The notes below the pieces were generated by a model, which was not told the DNA's origin, did not search any database, and worked only from the letters and a program-made list of their open reading frames with translations. Both the position numbers and the translations under genes were made by a program. Shown in pieces: positions 32,841 to 44,480 of a DNA stretch of 64,000 bases (position 1 is its first letter; each line of letters begins with the position of its first letter). The stretch spans positions 93,362,609 through 93,426,608 of the forward strand of contig OW121854.1 of assembly GCA_933228895.1 (NCBI GenBank). Reading direction: 5' to 3'. This stretch comes from Platycnemis pennipes (taxonomy: Eukaryota; Arthropoda; Insecta; Odonata; Platycnemididae).

Positions 32841-33490
32841 CATCTACATCTAATTAATGCCCTGTGAACCACTGCGAGGGTAGGTGGCAGGGGTAAAAGA
32901 TCGCCGTATATGCACTATTAACATGTAGCTAAGACGTACACTGCTACTGCTTTATGGAAACGTGCTAATATGCATTAATGGGGCACGTGTGACCAAACTG
33001 TTAGTGTTAGTACTAAGTGGTGTAGTAATTTATAATAAGTTAGGCTTGTTTCTTAAAATAGGTATATTAAATTATTATTAAAGTATTAACGGAATAGTAG
33101 CGTTGAGAAAATATTTCAGATTCTTTATATACCACAATAGCTATATTTTACCAACCTATCCCTCTGTTATGTTACCTATATGTTATCTTATATATCATGG
33201 CAAAAATGAAATTTTAAAACTATCGGAACTCAAGTCAATCTTCCTAATCTTGTTTCTCTGATTAAATCTAGCGTAATATGCAGGCATTCTTAATATATTT
33301 CTAACTTCACCTGCAAACGGTCAGATCCAACTTTACTTCAAAGATTTAGTTTAAATTATAACCTGTGTTCTGGTCGTGATTCAAATCCTAGTCCTTCTGT
33401 TATGCTATCAACACTAATGAAATTATCGTAACGACCTTTTAAAAATCCTGCCGATCTCATGTGACAAGACTATAATTCCTTGATTGTGCC
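32841..33490 (-). pseudogene. LINE 3' end (hairpin family, diverged)
   Basis: CATCTACATCTAATTAATGC and CCACTGCGAGGGTAGGTGGCAG give tail and hairpin at 32845-32895. Complementary coding remnants follow up to ACGACCTTTTAAAAATCCTG near 33440 (the FVKGRY region of the protein). Broken by many stops. A threefold short tandem, GTTTAGTAAGCTCT-like, lies at 33594-33640. The rest to 33940 is unassigned. Confidence 0.55.
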
Positions 33491-33942
33491 TTCTTGTATG
33501 GGCCCCATTACGAGGGCGATGGGCGAGGTATTTCTGTGAAACGACGGGCGGAGCAAGGAAATAAACTTCCCTTGCCAATACTCACACCCAGAGCTTAGTA
33601 AGCTTTGTGTTTAGTAAGCTCTGTGTTTAGTTAGCTCCACCCTCTTAAAAATACTCAGACCTTCGGTTTGATCGCTGTGATTTTTTGGTATCTTTCACGA
33701 AGTGGGAGGTGTCCAAAATATGCGAGGAGTACGATAGCAGAGGTTATTATTTACATTATTGCGATATTTCATTTCAGCCGTACTGAGGAGTTGGCCCGAA
33801 AGGGGGAGAAAATTAGCAGGATGAAGTGGCGGTTAAATCTGTGAAATCGTTGTCAGAATTGCTGTTCCAGATTAAGAGAACCATCATTTCGTAATTGTAA
33901 GTATTCCAAGTAAATATTCCTCGGAGCATCATCACGGTTTGG

Positions 33943-34165
33943 TTCCACATCTCCGCCAACGTTTCGACAGACGATGCCCACATCATCTACATGGCAATGA
34001 AGATGATGAGCCAGTCGACGAACCGGCGGCGTTTACCTGAGTCAATCCTTCTCCGGATCTCCACCGACGTTTCGACGAACGACTCGCTAATCATCTAGAG
34101 GGCAATGAAGATGATAAGCAAGTCGTTCATGGAAACGTTTGCGGAGATGGTGAACCTAATCCAGA
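33943..34165. repeat. Foldback with internal duplicated segment
   Basis: CCACATCTCCGCCAACGTTTC (33951) pairs with GAAACGTTTGCGGAGATGG near 34135. Between the arms a block of about 75 bp is directly repeated (GTTTCGACAGACGATGCCCAC ... and GTTTCGACGAACGACTCGC ..., each followed by GGCAATGAAGATGAT). The CGAAACGTTGG-type motif is shared with the 20.6-kb foldback. The family is uncertain. Confidence 0.45.
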
Positions 34166-34295
34166 TGACGACCAAGAAGAATTCATGCGGGAGATACGCC
34201 GGGAAAGCACACGACCCGTCTTCAGTAATCTAATTTGTTTCCGAAGTATTTTCTCTGAGGAGAGAAAAAAGATGAAATGGAAATTGATTTGGGAC

Positions 34296-34720
34296 TTAGA
34301 GAAAATACTGGAGAAAACCCTGTAACGGTGTGTTGCATTGTACGGTGCTGAAACGTGGACATAAAGGAGAGAAGATGAAAGTAGACCGGCGGCTATTTAG
34401 ATGTTGGTGAGGAGAAAGACAGAGAAAGTAAGATGCGTGTAGCGAAGAATACGAATGAAGAAGTATTATGCGTATGGGGAAAGAGAAAGTTGCTGGGGGG
34501 GGAGTGGGAGTTGGGAGGAGGTTATTACTCTTATGGAGTGGGCGATAAGAGAGGAATGGTATCCTGAAAGCCTTGATAGAAGGAAGACTGGACGGGTAGG
34601 GGGAATGGAAGGAAGGAAATAGTCCGTTTGATAGAATGGTGAGAGATATGTAGTATGCGAAGCTAAAAGGACGACTTGTGAAAGAGAAGTGGAACCATAT
34701 CTTTATGTAACATATTTGCC
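34296..34720 (+). pseudogene. Non-LTR retrotransposon C-terminus, degraded
   Basis: Plus strand: ALYGAETWT, then stops, followed by basic, Arg/Glu-rich residues with spacing like the 41.7-kb and 7.2-kb fragments. The LYGxETWT motif supports a non-LTR origin. The pyrimidine-rich minus-strand frame of 149 residues over the same interval is a shadow. Confidence 0.45.
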
Positions 34721-35036
34721 TTCTGAAAGTTTTTTGACATTTCACCCTCTAACAATGAACTTTGGACAGTGGAACCTACAATGACAGCAATTATTTTACG
34801 TCCATAGGATCCCTACGGACCAATTTTATGAGGTAGAACATGATCAAAATATCCATTCGCCGCGATACACAGCAAAACTAAACACCGTATATTGGATATC
34901 TCTATTATTTCTTTAGCGCATTTAATATATTTAATCTAAAAGGTGACGTAATAACTTATAATAATGGTTAGTTAATGACATTAATGGTTATTTAATCTCA
35001 TTGACAAGTGAAGCAACAAGAGTCTAATACATTAAA

Positions 35037-35235
35037 TTAATAAAGATAAGACACAAGATATAAAGATATAAGATTCCACAGGTTTTTATTAGTGGTACAA
35101 TGCATTTCAGCGGTTAAGCCATCATCAGGTATCTGATGAGGGCTTAACCTGTTGAATAAGTGCTACATTTTGTGTCTTATCATGATATCATTCCACTACG
35201 TCTCGCCGGACACAGTTACGTTCAAGTTAATGAAG
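35037..35235. mobile_element. Penelope-type foldback, probable 9-bp target duplication
   Basis: GGTTAAGCCATCATCAGGT (35102) and ATCTGATGAGGGCTTAACC meet as an inverted repeat around 35130. GATAAGACACAA (35045) pairs with TGTGTCTTATC (35160). The right part continues GATATCATTCCACTACGTCT CGCCGGACACAG, nearly the same as the inverted terminal copy at 21.4 kb, which ties it to that Penelope element. TTAATAAAG (35037) and TTAATGAAG (35227) may be a target duplication with one change. Confidence 0.65.
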
Positions 35236-35639
35236 GTTGGCATGGAGTCATCCCCTGCCATAAACCATCACAAGGTATGCATTTGAAATCGAAAGAGAAT
35301 TAAATTTACGCATGCTAATATGCAGGCATGCAAAAATATTATTTTGTGCATGAATTTATACCTACAGCCAACTGAGTGGTATTATGCTACTACATCGTGA
35401 AAAATGTTAGATATGCAAACACGAGACGTGTAACTATTTTGTTTATATCCATATCTACATAAGTACGTATATAAAAAGTAATGTAGTATTTATTAATTAT
35501 TCAGACGATTCTATAAACATATTGACTAGTTAATTATATTTACAAAAGAATGCATGAATAAGTAATGTTAATACAAGGACATGTAAAAATATCACGACAG
35601 AGTAAGTACACTTCTACATATAAATCTTGAGCACCTATT

Positions 35640-35800
35640 CTAATTTGCCCGAATATTTTCACTGGAATCTATTACTGTCCCTTATATACGTGGAAAAAAT
35701 GAACCATCGAGCCTCTCCTGTTATCTATCCCTTTAATTTTATCTTCATGATTTAACCTGCCATTGTACGCTGGTGTTTTTAAATATGTTTGGAACACAAT
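35640..35800 (-). pseudogene. LINE coding remnant (hairpin family relative)
   Basis: Plus-strand TTTATCTTCATGATTTAACC and CATTGTACGCTGGTGTTTTT are complements of the R-KLR / YARF region seen at 45.3-45.5 kb (CTGGTGTTTTTAA is shared). The tail at 35448-35470 (CCATATCTACATAAG) may be its 3' end. The 122-residue minus frame at 35809-36177 beyond it has no known domain. Confidence 0.4.
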
Positions 35801-36348
35801 AATTTACTTCAATATACTTGGACGTGTAGTACATGAAAAGTATTGGTGTTATCTGGATCAATTCCTGGTGGCAAAATTCTAGAAGCAGTGGTGTTAGAGA
35901 TAGTGCTAGTCAGACGATGGCGTCCCATCACGCGATACCTTCCCGCATCATTTCTCGTTAATTGCATCATGAGATAAGCGTGTTTAGATAAGCATTCGAT
36001 GCTCCTTGCCAGTTGATGCAAGTAGGTTCTGCTCTTATGTGTTTTCCGAGTACTCGCTAAAGGGGAACATGCTTCCCCGTTCTCGGAAACGGGAATGCAG
36101 AAGGAGATTATGCAATATGCGAGTGGGTGATCGAGAGTGAAGATAAGAGGCTGGAGATAGGAACTCGATTCTCTCAAACCAGTTATTCAAGATCACGGCT
36201 CGACCTCTTCCCTTCCTGATACCCAGTCGTAGAAAGGCCGTGTGTTCGGATTATTTCCTGGGAATCATTCATCGGGGTTGAGGAAGGATGCCTATTTTCG
36301 TCTTCAATGGAACACAAAAAAAATATTCAAATTTTTTTCGACCTACTA

Positions 36349-36587
36349 TAAAGGCCGCTTTACACGATACAATTTTTTATACAATTTCTTGTACAAACGC
36401 TTTTATAAACTGAGAGAAATTATACGTTTGTCGGAATGAAATTATAACAGGTTCTATTTCCCGTTCAGTCATTCAAACAATCGCACAAGCGTTCGTACAA
36501 TTTGCCGCTTTACACGGTACAATTTCATTATACAAGAGTTTGTACAAGAAATTGTACAAAAAATTGCATAGCGTAAAGCGGCCTTAA
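36349..36587. mobile_element. Palindromic MITE (AAGGCCGCTTTAC ends)
   Basis: AAGGCCGCTTTACACGATAC at 36351 is matched by GCGTAAAGCGGCCTT ending at 36585. The inverted match extends about 50 bp with CAATTTCTTGTACAAAC on both sides. An internal copy of GCCGCTTTACACGGTAC at about 36502 shows that the element is partly self-repeating. The right end is followed by TTAA in overlap (CCTTAATG), and the left by TATAAA, so the target site may have been TTAA. No protein. Confidence 0.7.
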
Positions 36588-36861
36588 TGATTGAGGGTCG
36601 TGGTGGCCTAGCGGGTAGACCGGATGGTCCCGGGTTCAAATCCCGGGCAAGAGCCTTTCTAGACAACCCCATCTAAAATCCTCGCGATTCGATTTTCTAC
36701 GTGTCAGAACTTCGTAGAAAATTGCAGGTGGCCCAGGGAAAGAAACTGGCCCCACTACCCTGAATGTGTCAATTTCACACACCATTGGTTTAGTATGGGG
36801 TGAGCTCTACTCTCACCTATCAAAGACCAACCTTCGGGTTGAATCATTTGGCCATTAATGA
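36584..36861 (+). mobile_element. tRNA-derived SINE, family S3, with 7-bp TSD
   Basis: The head GTCGTGGTGGCCTAGCGGG (box A) and GGGTTCAAATCCCGGGC (box B, 36632) is tRNA-like. The body has GGTGGCCCAGGGAAAG and ends CCAACCTTCGGGTTG. TTAATGA stands at 36584-36590 and 36855-36861. The SINE abuts the MITE's right end, so it used the MITE junction as target. 36865-38890 after it has no supported gene. Confidence 0.65.
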
Positions 36862-38894
36862 AACTGAATTGTTGGTTTATTTAAAGTATATACTATCTAA
36901 AGTATAAAATGTTAGCAATAGATTGTTAATACATTCAATAAGAGAGAAGTAATAACCTGAACCTAGATCAATGATGCTTCGGAATGCTTTGCAAAGAGAT
37001 GAAGCTTAGTTATGAAATCTGGAACAAGAGCTAAGACGATTAACACAAATTGAAAATTTTTGAGACGTTGGTTTGAAGTAGGATAGATGGCCAGAAAGAG
37101 TGGGGCAGTTTTTGAGATAGAGATGGACGTCGCACGGAGGAATTAGGAGGAGAAAGAGTATGTGAAATTAACATGAAATCAGGGGGAATAGGATTTCGAA
37201 GGTCGAAGATTATATGAAAGAGAATTCTGGGAAGAACAGAAAGATGGGAAAACGATTAGGAATTTTGGAAGTGATCAAGAATGCAGAAAGTATTCTTATC
37301 TGAAGACGGGAATAGTTCTAGAAAGGGTGAGTGCAGGAAAGTGGTGTAGAAGAAAACTAGCGAAGTAGGAGTATTCGATGAGTAATTATCCCGGCCAGCA
37401 CGATACACAAAGATCAAAATTGCTACAAACAATACGCATTTTTGTCTTTGGCTGAAAAAAAGAAGTTATACGTGAGGGGAAGAAGAAAATTATTAGGGTT
37501 TTGCATCGATGGTACCATAAGGTTTTCCACCTGAGTTTGCGATCTGACGGTGGGTTGTTCAAATGTAAAAATAACTAGTCCCGCGATGCATAGAGAAAAA
37601 GGTGATTACAGATGATGATTGAGGGACATTCACAATATAAGAAACTGTTTCCGGAGTAACTTTTATGATTTTCTGACATTCACAAGCAAAAACTTGCTGC
37701 AATTGTGCATTGAAACTTGCATCAGGTCCACATTTTTAAGCTGTCTGATGAAAAGAAACTAAATTTAAGGTGGCTGGTTCGGTAATCGTGAGTCGTTGAG
37801 AACTAGTGCTCATATAATTTCAATGGCACTAAGAAATTGCTTGGAGATGATTAAATTACACGACATTTTAACCGGATGCCTCAAATTCTCAAGTCATATC
37901 GAAACATTGCCCTTTTGAATTTAAATATTGACATGAAATATAACATAAAACTTGACTTGATTCGGTTACTGGCAACCTGAACGTTGTCACTCTGTGCATA
38001 TTCTTTGACCTTGGAGATGTTGGTTTTAATGTATGGATTGAAAAAGTATGTGTTTTTGTGCTATGGGTATTCGCATACTATGTAGTGACGAAATAATTAT
38101 GATTAAACGTTTAAACATTCATAACATTTGTTTAAACCATTTATTTAATCTCTATTTTTTACTCGGCAACAACGCACATTCTGAAATTCGGTACTGCAGT
38201 TGTGTAGGCAATTGTTTCTGTGTTTCAGCGGTCGTAACGGTAGGTGTCGTATTCGTCTATTCTCAAGAACTCTGTCAAGGGGACTACATTGCAATATTCT
38301 TGGACGTCTTGGACTTTGTAGTGTGATATGTGGTGGTTTCTCGCGCGTTCGCTTTCCCTCGTCTCATTCCACGTTGCCAAATGCACCTCAAAATTTCGCG
38401 CGCGATATTTGAAAATTTAAGGAATATTTTATTTCTTTCGTATATAGGGAGGAAATAAGTCGATAACACTGGTTGATTTTCTCAGGATAAAAATTGTTGG
38501 CTAATATCCACATCATTTCAGTTTTTTGGTGAAAATCTGTATTGTAGAAACGTAAAATAGTACATAATTGACCCTTACGAAGCGAGGTGCGCCATAAGGC
38601 CCCATGTTAAAAAAAACCAAAAACTACACTGATATCTCAAAAACTACACTGGAAATCCCCAAAAAAAAGTTCCCGTAGAATTTTAGAGCACAATTAAAGG
38701 AACAAATATTGCAATTATGAAGAAAATCTATACACCTGTAAATTTCGACCCAGCCACCTCAAACATTGAATAACCTAGCCGCAATGATAGGAGGCAGTGA
38801 GTAGGGCCACACTAAGCATGCACTAAAGCCACACGACCTTTTGTTAGTAATTTTTTTACCGGTTAAACTGTGAAATCTTGACAACTTAGGGAGT

Positions 38895-39790
38895 TCTTTA
38901 TACGCAATGCATCTATGTTCAAACTACTTCCCTCCCTCCTATCAGGAGTGTACAAAATCAAGTACATATTGTAATTGCGACAAAATGTATATTGGCCAGA
39001 CGGGCCGAAGATCTGATAGATTCAAAATGTCCTTTTTCCCTCGAACAATTAGAGATACGAATAACGGTAAATATGTCCTATCAGAGAGTAGCAATGAATA
39101 GCATTGGTAGCTGCATGTTGGTATGAGTACTTAAAGCTAACCCTACTAACAGAATTTTTTTGCATGTTTGCTTAGCAATTTGTATCTTTTTTTTAAATAG
39201 TGTTGTTCTGACTACTATATTAATACTATTCCTTTTTAATGCATGATATGTAGTGCATGTTTGGTGAGAAATCACCCCCTGCCACACACCCTCGTGGTGG
39301 CTTGCAGGGTATTATGTAGATGTAGATGTAGAAGATTCTCCACCCGCATGTCGGAGCGCAAGAAATGTTGGGAGAAAGGACTCTCTCGTAGCGAAACACA
39401 TCCTCGAAGAACGCCACACTTGTGTATTTGACCCGGAGATACTCCACGTGGAGAGGAATGGCCAAAGACTGGGCATGTTAGAAAGATTTCAAATTGTGCA
39501 GGGAGGAAGCAGTACCCTGTTGAATGAACAAACGTTTCCGTGTCACTCCCCACTCCTCGCCATTCCATTTCCCAAGCATCCGTCCTTTCAATAGCCACTT
39601 CACCCCCCCCCCCCCCATCCTAATTATTCCTTTCCCACCCCCCCACTTCTCCCTCTGAGTGGCATAAAAACGGCTCACAGACCTTTCACAGATGAATGTA
39701 CCTGATACGCGTCGTACCAACATAAAACTTGTGGAAAAAGTGCCATTTTGTTTTATTATCAACATATATACTTTCCACTATATCTCGCCT
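38895..39790 (+). mobile_element. Penelope-like element split by a LINE tail
   Basis: Positions 38930-39012 encode the start of the GIY-YIG nuclease (SGVYKIK, then one frame over CDKMYIGQTGRR). Positions 39331-39595 continue it (FSTRMSERKKCWEKG ... EILHVERNGQ region, CHSPLLAIPFPK-like end), followed by a 14-C tract (39603-39616), TACCTGATACGCG and a terminal region with TGTGGAAAAAGTGCC ... TCTCGCCTGCC. The LINE insert at 39013-39330 separates Gly-Arg-Arg from Phe-Ser-Thr. Frameshifts in both halves show that it was already decaying or decayed afterwards. Confidence 0.8.
39007..39336 (+). mobile_element. LINE 3' tail inserted in Penelope, 6-bp target duplication
   Basis: GAAGAT occurs at 39007-39012 and 39331-39336. 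Between them lies the C-terminal LINE peptide DRFKMSFFPRTIRD with NNGKY, a stop, then the 3' untranslated region, the hairpin (CCCCTGCCACACACC ... GGTGGCTTGCAGGG) and an ATGTAGATGTAGATGTA tail. The exact ends show that the family's 3' terminus is the ATGTAG repeat. Confidence 0.85.
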
Positions 39791-40094
39791 GCCTCAGTCA
39801 ATTTAATCTATTTTCAAACTATCATCTCACTCATCCTGAATAGACAGCGCACAAACGCTTTAAGATTGGCAATGATTACAACATATTTGAGATCTAACCA
39901 GATATGCGAGGAAATGTCTAAGGCGATTTTTCAACCTAGACGTTCTTTTTCGCGAACTATCCGATAGCCAGACCATGCCTGCTTCATATTAATCCCATAT
40001 GTCGACAGCGCAGCATCGGTGTAGCCTAGCAAGTGAATATTAACAGAGCTCTTTCACCTTCTCGTCTATATATCCATCCATATTTTGAAACCAT

Positions 40095-40496
40095 GGCTGA
40101 AATTAGACCGTGCGTGAGGGTTACTGATTATTTTACTCAAGTTGCTTGCTTAGAAGTGACTGAAAGGAGGCGTGAGATATCCTCTTGCCAGAGAGCTGCC
40201 GAAAGCGCTTCGGAAATTCGATGACTCACGTTCCCTCTGGGGGCGTATCATCCCGGCATTTCGAGAGGCATGTCATGCATAACCCAAACATAGCAGAAGA
40301 CACGCGAGAGGACCTAGAAGTCGCCATTTCCGCATTTCGCGCTAATAATACCTCCAGCCTTTTTCCCAGACAGGAGGAATGTTTTGGGGAAACTATTGAA
40401 AACAAGAAACAAGCAACGGTCATCAATATTTTCGCCGCACGTACACGAAATGGCTCCCGTTCATCAAGATCATGTCCTCCGGACTGCAGTTTCTAG
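40095..40496 (+). other. Open stretch of unknown coding status
   Basis: Two overlapping plus frames (40033-40224, 63 residues; 40185-40496, 103 residues) cover a locally more balanced base composition. Neither shows a recognisable domain, and no splice or polyadenylation context was convincing. It could be a diverged exon or chance. 40500-40990 after it is unassigned. Confidence 0.2.
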
Positions 40497-40996
40497 AAGA
40501 CGGAAAGGGATGAGAGGGAGAGAAAACCCGCAATAAAACTCTGGTTTTAAGTTCGGCTGTTTCTGAAAGGAAGATTAATCAAAATTACATGCTCAAATTT
40601 TCTCAGGTTTCGCTATGCTGTTTATTTCCCCTAAGAACTTAACGGTGCACTGCATGGAACGTCTTCTAATAATGAATCTGAGAAAATAGATCAGATAGAA
40701 GAGACCGATAAATAGACCAAATACACTATCTTTAGGTGAGGCCGTAATGTGCAATAACCTACAAGTAAGAAAATAAAGAACACAACGTAAAAATAAGTGT
40801 AAAAAATTTTTAACGAATCGAAATCCTCTAATAGAGATCATCTTCATTTTTCCCTAACATGGTATTTAGCAATAATTCAATAGTTTGATGCTCACACCCC
40901 GGAAAATTCCTACTCCCTCCTCCCCCCCCCAATCAGTTGACATCTTGGTAAGCATGAATTAATTAAAACATTACTTCAAACGCCTGGAGCTGTAAA

Positions 40997-41231
40997 CGTA
41001 ATGACCATTTTCATAATGAAATATAATATTAATACTCCACACTTAATTTTTAATAATAACCGACTCGGGTTTCGGCAACTCACTGTCAGTTCCATTTTCT
41101 GAGTTGCCGAAATCCGGGTCGGTTATTATTAAAAATTAAGTGTGGAGTATTAATATTATATTTCATTATGAATATCACAAACTCCTACAAAGCCACGCCT
41201 GAAATAACTTCTTATATTCGTAATGACCATT
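40997..41231. mobile_element. Foldback element with 73-bp arms and 13-bp target duplication
   Basis: CGTAATGACCATT stands at 40997-41009 and 41219-41231. Inside, arms at 41010-41082 and 41100-41172 are near-perfect inverted copies around a 17-nt loop. The arms contain AACCGACTCGGGTTTCGGC and GTGGAGTATTAATATT. The right arm is followed by about 46 bp (CACAAACTCCTACAAAGCC) with no inverted partner. CCGGGTCGGTTATTA resembles the ACCCGGGTCG centre of the other foldbacks. It is non-coding. Confidence 0.8.
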
Positions 41232-41739
41232 CCCACCAGATCTTCGTTGTAATTTTTTATAAAACATAATCGAGGGTGTATCAAAGTATAATGCCCATAA
41301 ATTGGTTCTCCTTCAGTTATTTTTTTGATCTCTCAATGCAGCACACTCGGATGGGATCATGAATTTTTTCCGATAGAACATACTATACTTTTATCAACTT
41401 AAATAAAGAGGCTGACATGAAGAGTGAGTTGCCTGACTTCCCAATTGCTTTAATTGAATCGGAATAACGGTTCAGTAGTATTCATGTTCAGTCACCCTAA
41501 ATCCTCCTAAATAAAAACTATCTATGGCAACAATATGCAAACAAGGGACTGAATTTAGATGGATAAATAATAACAGGCCTCAGGCGAGGCATTTGCGTTC
41601 CCAGGTTTTTTTGGCGATTTTTCTACAGGGATACCTATTTCCATCTAAATAAAACGTCATTAAAAATTGCTCTCCTCACTTCTCATACCTCGCCAAGAAA
41701 TCTTTAATGTCAATTGAAAAACTAGTGAAAATCTAATAT

Positions 41740-42100
41740 GATGCTTGAACTCTGCATGGTGCAAAAATATGGTCTTCACGGAAAGAAAATGAAAATAGAC
41801 GCAGGGCTTTTGAGATGCGGGTTTGAAGAAGGGTGGAGAGTGTAAAGCGAGTCGAAAGGGGGACGAATGATGAAGTTTTAAAGTTGGTGGGAGAGGAAAT
41901 GAATTTAATTGAGGAAAATAGAAGACGGCAGGACTTTTAGACAGAGAAGGTAATAAAGGGCGAGGGTGTTTTGAAGGACGTGATTGAGGGAAGAATGTTG
42001 GGTAAGCGGGGTAGAGGGAGGAGATGAACGGGTAACTTGGATATAATGATGGGAGGTAGGAGGCAAGAGGGGCTGAAGAGAGACATTTTTAAAACACATG
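41740..42100 (+). pseudogene. Non-LTR retrotransposon C-terminus
   Basis: Plus strand: VLKDVIEGRMLGKRGRGRR is readable at 41968-42025, preceded by degraded RxEAFEMxV-like and TNDEVLKLVGEEM residues and followed by GLKRD. This is the same family as 340-700, 3040-3235, 16385-16850 and 34296-34720, and this copy preserves the C-terminal motif best. Frameshifts are present. Confidence 0.55.
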
Positions 42101-42275
42101 CGCTGTGAAAAGAATTAATGTTCATTTAGACCTGCCTTCACCGTTAGCAAAATTAATATAAATAATAATATTGTAGAAGCCATTAAATCTTAATGGCGAA
42201 GATTTTTGGTGCCTCATTACAAATAGGAAAGTGGGTGTAGAAGTCAATATAAATTCTACAGACGGAAAGACGAAC

Positions 42276-42521
42276 AAATAAAGAGGCTAACAAATTCTGA
42301 AGATTCAGGCGATATAGAGTGGAAGCGAAACATGATAACACAGAAAGAAAAACACGAGCCAAATCCACAAAAATAAACATTACTACGACCCGGGTTACAC
42401 TGATACAGATTCGATGATGATTACAGCATCGATGCTGTAATACAGTGAGACCCGGGTCGTAGTAAAGTTTATTATTGTGGATTTGGCTCGTTTTTTTTCT
42501 TTCTGTGTTAAATAAAGAGGC
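42276..42521. mobile_element. Penelope-type foldback with perfect 12-bp target duplication
   Basis: AAATAAAGAGGC is found at 42276-42287 and 42510-42521. The 222-bp insert consists of two inverted copies of the terminal region known from 4.7-4.86 and 6.8-6.9 kb: GAAAGAAAAACACGAGCC on the left, GGATTTGGCTCG with TTTCTTTCTGTGTT on the right, meeting at ATTACAGCATCGATGCTGTAAT. It is thus a Penelope insertion reduced to its termini. No protein. Confidence 0.85.
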
Positions 42522-44169
42522 GTTGAACATAGGTAGGAGTAAAGAAGATTATTAAATTAGAAGGAAGAATTGATGTATGGAAAAGATACTTGAGGACAAT
42601 ATAATAATAGACAAGGTATTGTATTGATATTATGAAGATGGGTGGAAATATGACGATTGGAAAAGAGAAATAGCGTAAGGATGGCACTGATATAAGAATT
42701 CAATGCAATGTTGAGAAGGAAAAATTCAAGATTGTACTTTAACCAGTAGAAACCTATCAATCAATCATAAATAAAGATGAAAACTAAAGATTGAAATCAG
42801 CGTCATTTTATAGCACTTAATCACTGTACATTTTTAATCGTTTAAGTTATTTTTCTCATCAAATTTCTCCTCTACAATTTTCTTCCGCTTAATTCCTGCC
42901 CGCAATATAGTTTCTCTCGGAGTCCTGAAATGACCGTTGAAGTGGTCTATTACCCTCAAAATTCGTTCGACTGCGGTGGAGAAATCCAACATATTTGACT
43001 TACGAGAAAATTAGTCTTTTTTTAGTCCAAATGTGTACATCTGGACCTCAATAAACTGTGGCTGGTTTGACCATTTCGCCTTCATTGCCAGTGCAGCGGT
43101 AGTACAGAACTATCGGTTAGGCCCCACGTTAGGTCAAGTTACGCACCAAGCGTCCTTATATTCTCGAATCTTTTCTCGACTGGCATCCATTATAGAGCGG
43201 AAACAAAAAGAAAAGTGCTGGAAAATTGCCTTTTTTTATTTCACCACCCTTTTCCAGTGAGAAAATCTGCCCTCTCTTAATGCTAATGGAATCCCACCGT
43301 CTGGCAATACTTTTTTGTTCCCTCAATTATACAGGCGAAAAGGGAAAGATGGGAGGGACGAATGAATAATATTCATTAACACGCGTCACAAATTATGATA
43401 CAAGGAGAAAAACTGCTTCGGCTAAGCAGGGGTTTACCAACAGAGGACGACTTCTGACGAGTGCCTAGAGCAGCTACAAAAAGAAAATGCTACTGACGAG
43501 GTTAATAAGGAGCGTGGTTTTGCATGAATCGGGCATTTGAACTCTATGGTCATACACGCGTTAAAAATTGAATAACTTTGTGGACTTTGTGCAATTCCAC
43601 TTGCTAGGCAGAGTAAAGCGGTGCGTGGTTAACATTAATATGACATTTCAATTTTGTTTATTTTTTCCATCAAATGCTAATAAGAATGCGTATAACCTAA
43701 CGACAGATACAGCTCAGTTTTTACGTAACAGGATCTTCATTATTTAAAGAAAAGTTCAGCTATTGAAGAAAGCTGATAGCGTTCTGCGGCTATGCAAAAT
43801 TAAAATCGGTATTTAAATTTTAACGAAATAATCACCCTTGATATAAATTCGAACCTCAGGACAACTAATTCCTTAGGAGGAGGTCTGAAACGTTTCGAGA
43901 CTCAATATTTACCACATCGATTTGAGGTAGCTTGGAAAAAGCGCCTGCATAAGCCCGAGGAAGGTCATATGTAGGCAGAGCTTGGAAAATTCAACACACA
44001 TGGATTAATTAGTATTCATTAATTCAGGTCTTTATGGGTGGTTAATCTTGCTACCTGGTGTCACGTAAATCGTGACAAAACTTTTTAAGAAACAATGAAA
44101 AGGCTTTCTGCACCTGCATAAACGTACTACCGGAGGTTTTATGCGGAGACATTATCGAATGACGAGAGT

Positions 44170-44480
44170 TAGGACAGACGATCAAGTCCTATGAAGAGAG
44201 GGAGAAAAAGATAAATCTGATGAATACTTTAAAATTACGATGGGACAACGTAATCGATAACATCCATAGACGCGATGGGGTTAAAAGGGCAGTCGACGAG
44301 GAAACAAGGAACGGGAGGATTGGCAAAAGAAGCTATCTAATGATACATATGGAGGAAATAGAGAAGAATATACCTAGTTATTTTTTAAATTTGTATGGAG
44401 AGGTTAGGATAAAGAAGAAAGGTGAGGGCTGCATCAAACCAATCTTAAGATTAACTGCTAGTGACAGTGATGAGTTTGAA
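44170..44480 (+). pseudogene. Non-LTR retrotransposon family R, 3' end (degraded)
   Basis: Near 44428 the plus strand reads VRAASNQS followed by TAA, the exact C-terminal motif of the copy at 56 kb (KAASNQS-stop). Upstream residues are scrambled. 42760-44170 shows no supported feature. Confidence 0.5.

Noticed and set aside
34296..34745. 149-residue minus-strand frame
   Set aside because: It is the antisense shadow of a purine-rich non-LTR fragment on the plus strand that shows the LYGAETWT motif.
35809..36177. 122-residue minus-strand frame as a host exon
   Set aside because: No domain, no splice sites at the borders, and the region lies between LINE remnants.
36595..36665. Functional tRNA gene
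   Set aside because: Box A and box B are good but the acceptor and anticodon stems do not close, and a SINE body with flanking duplication follows.
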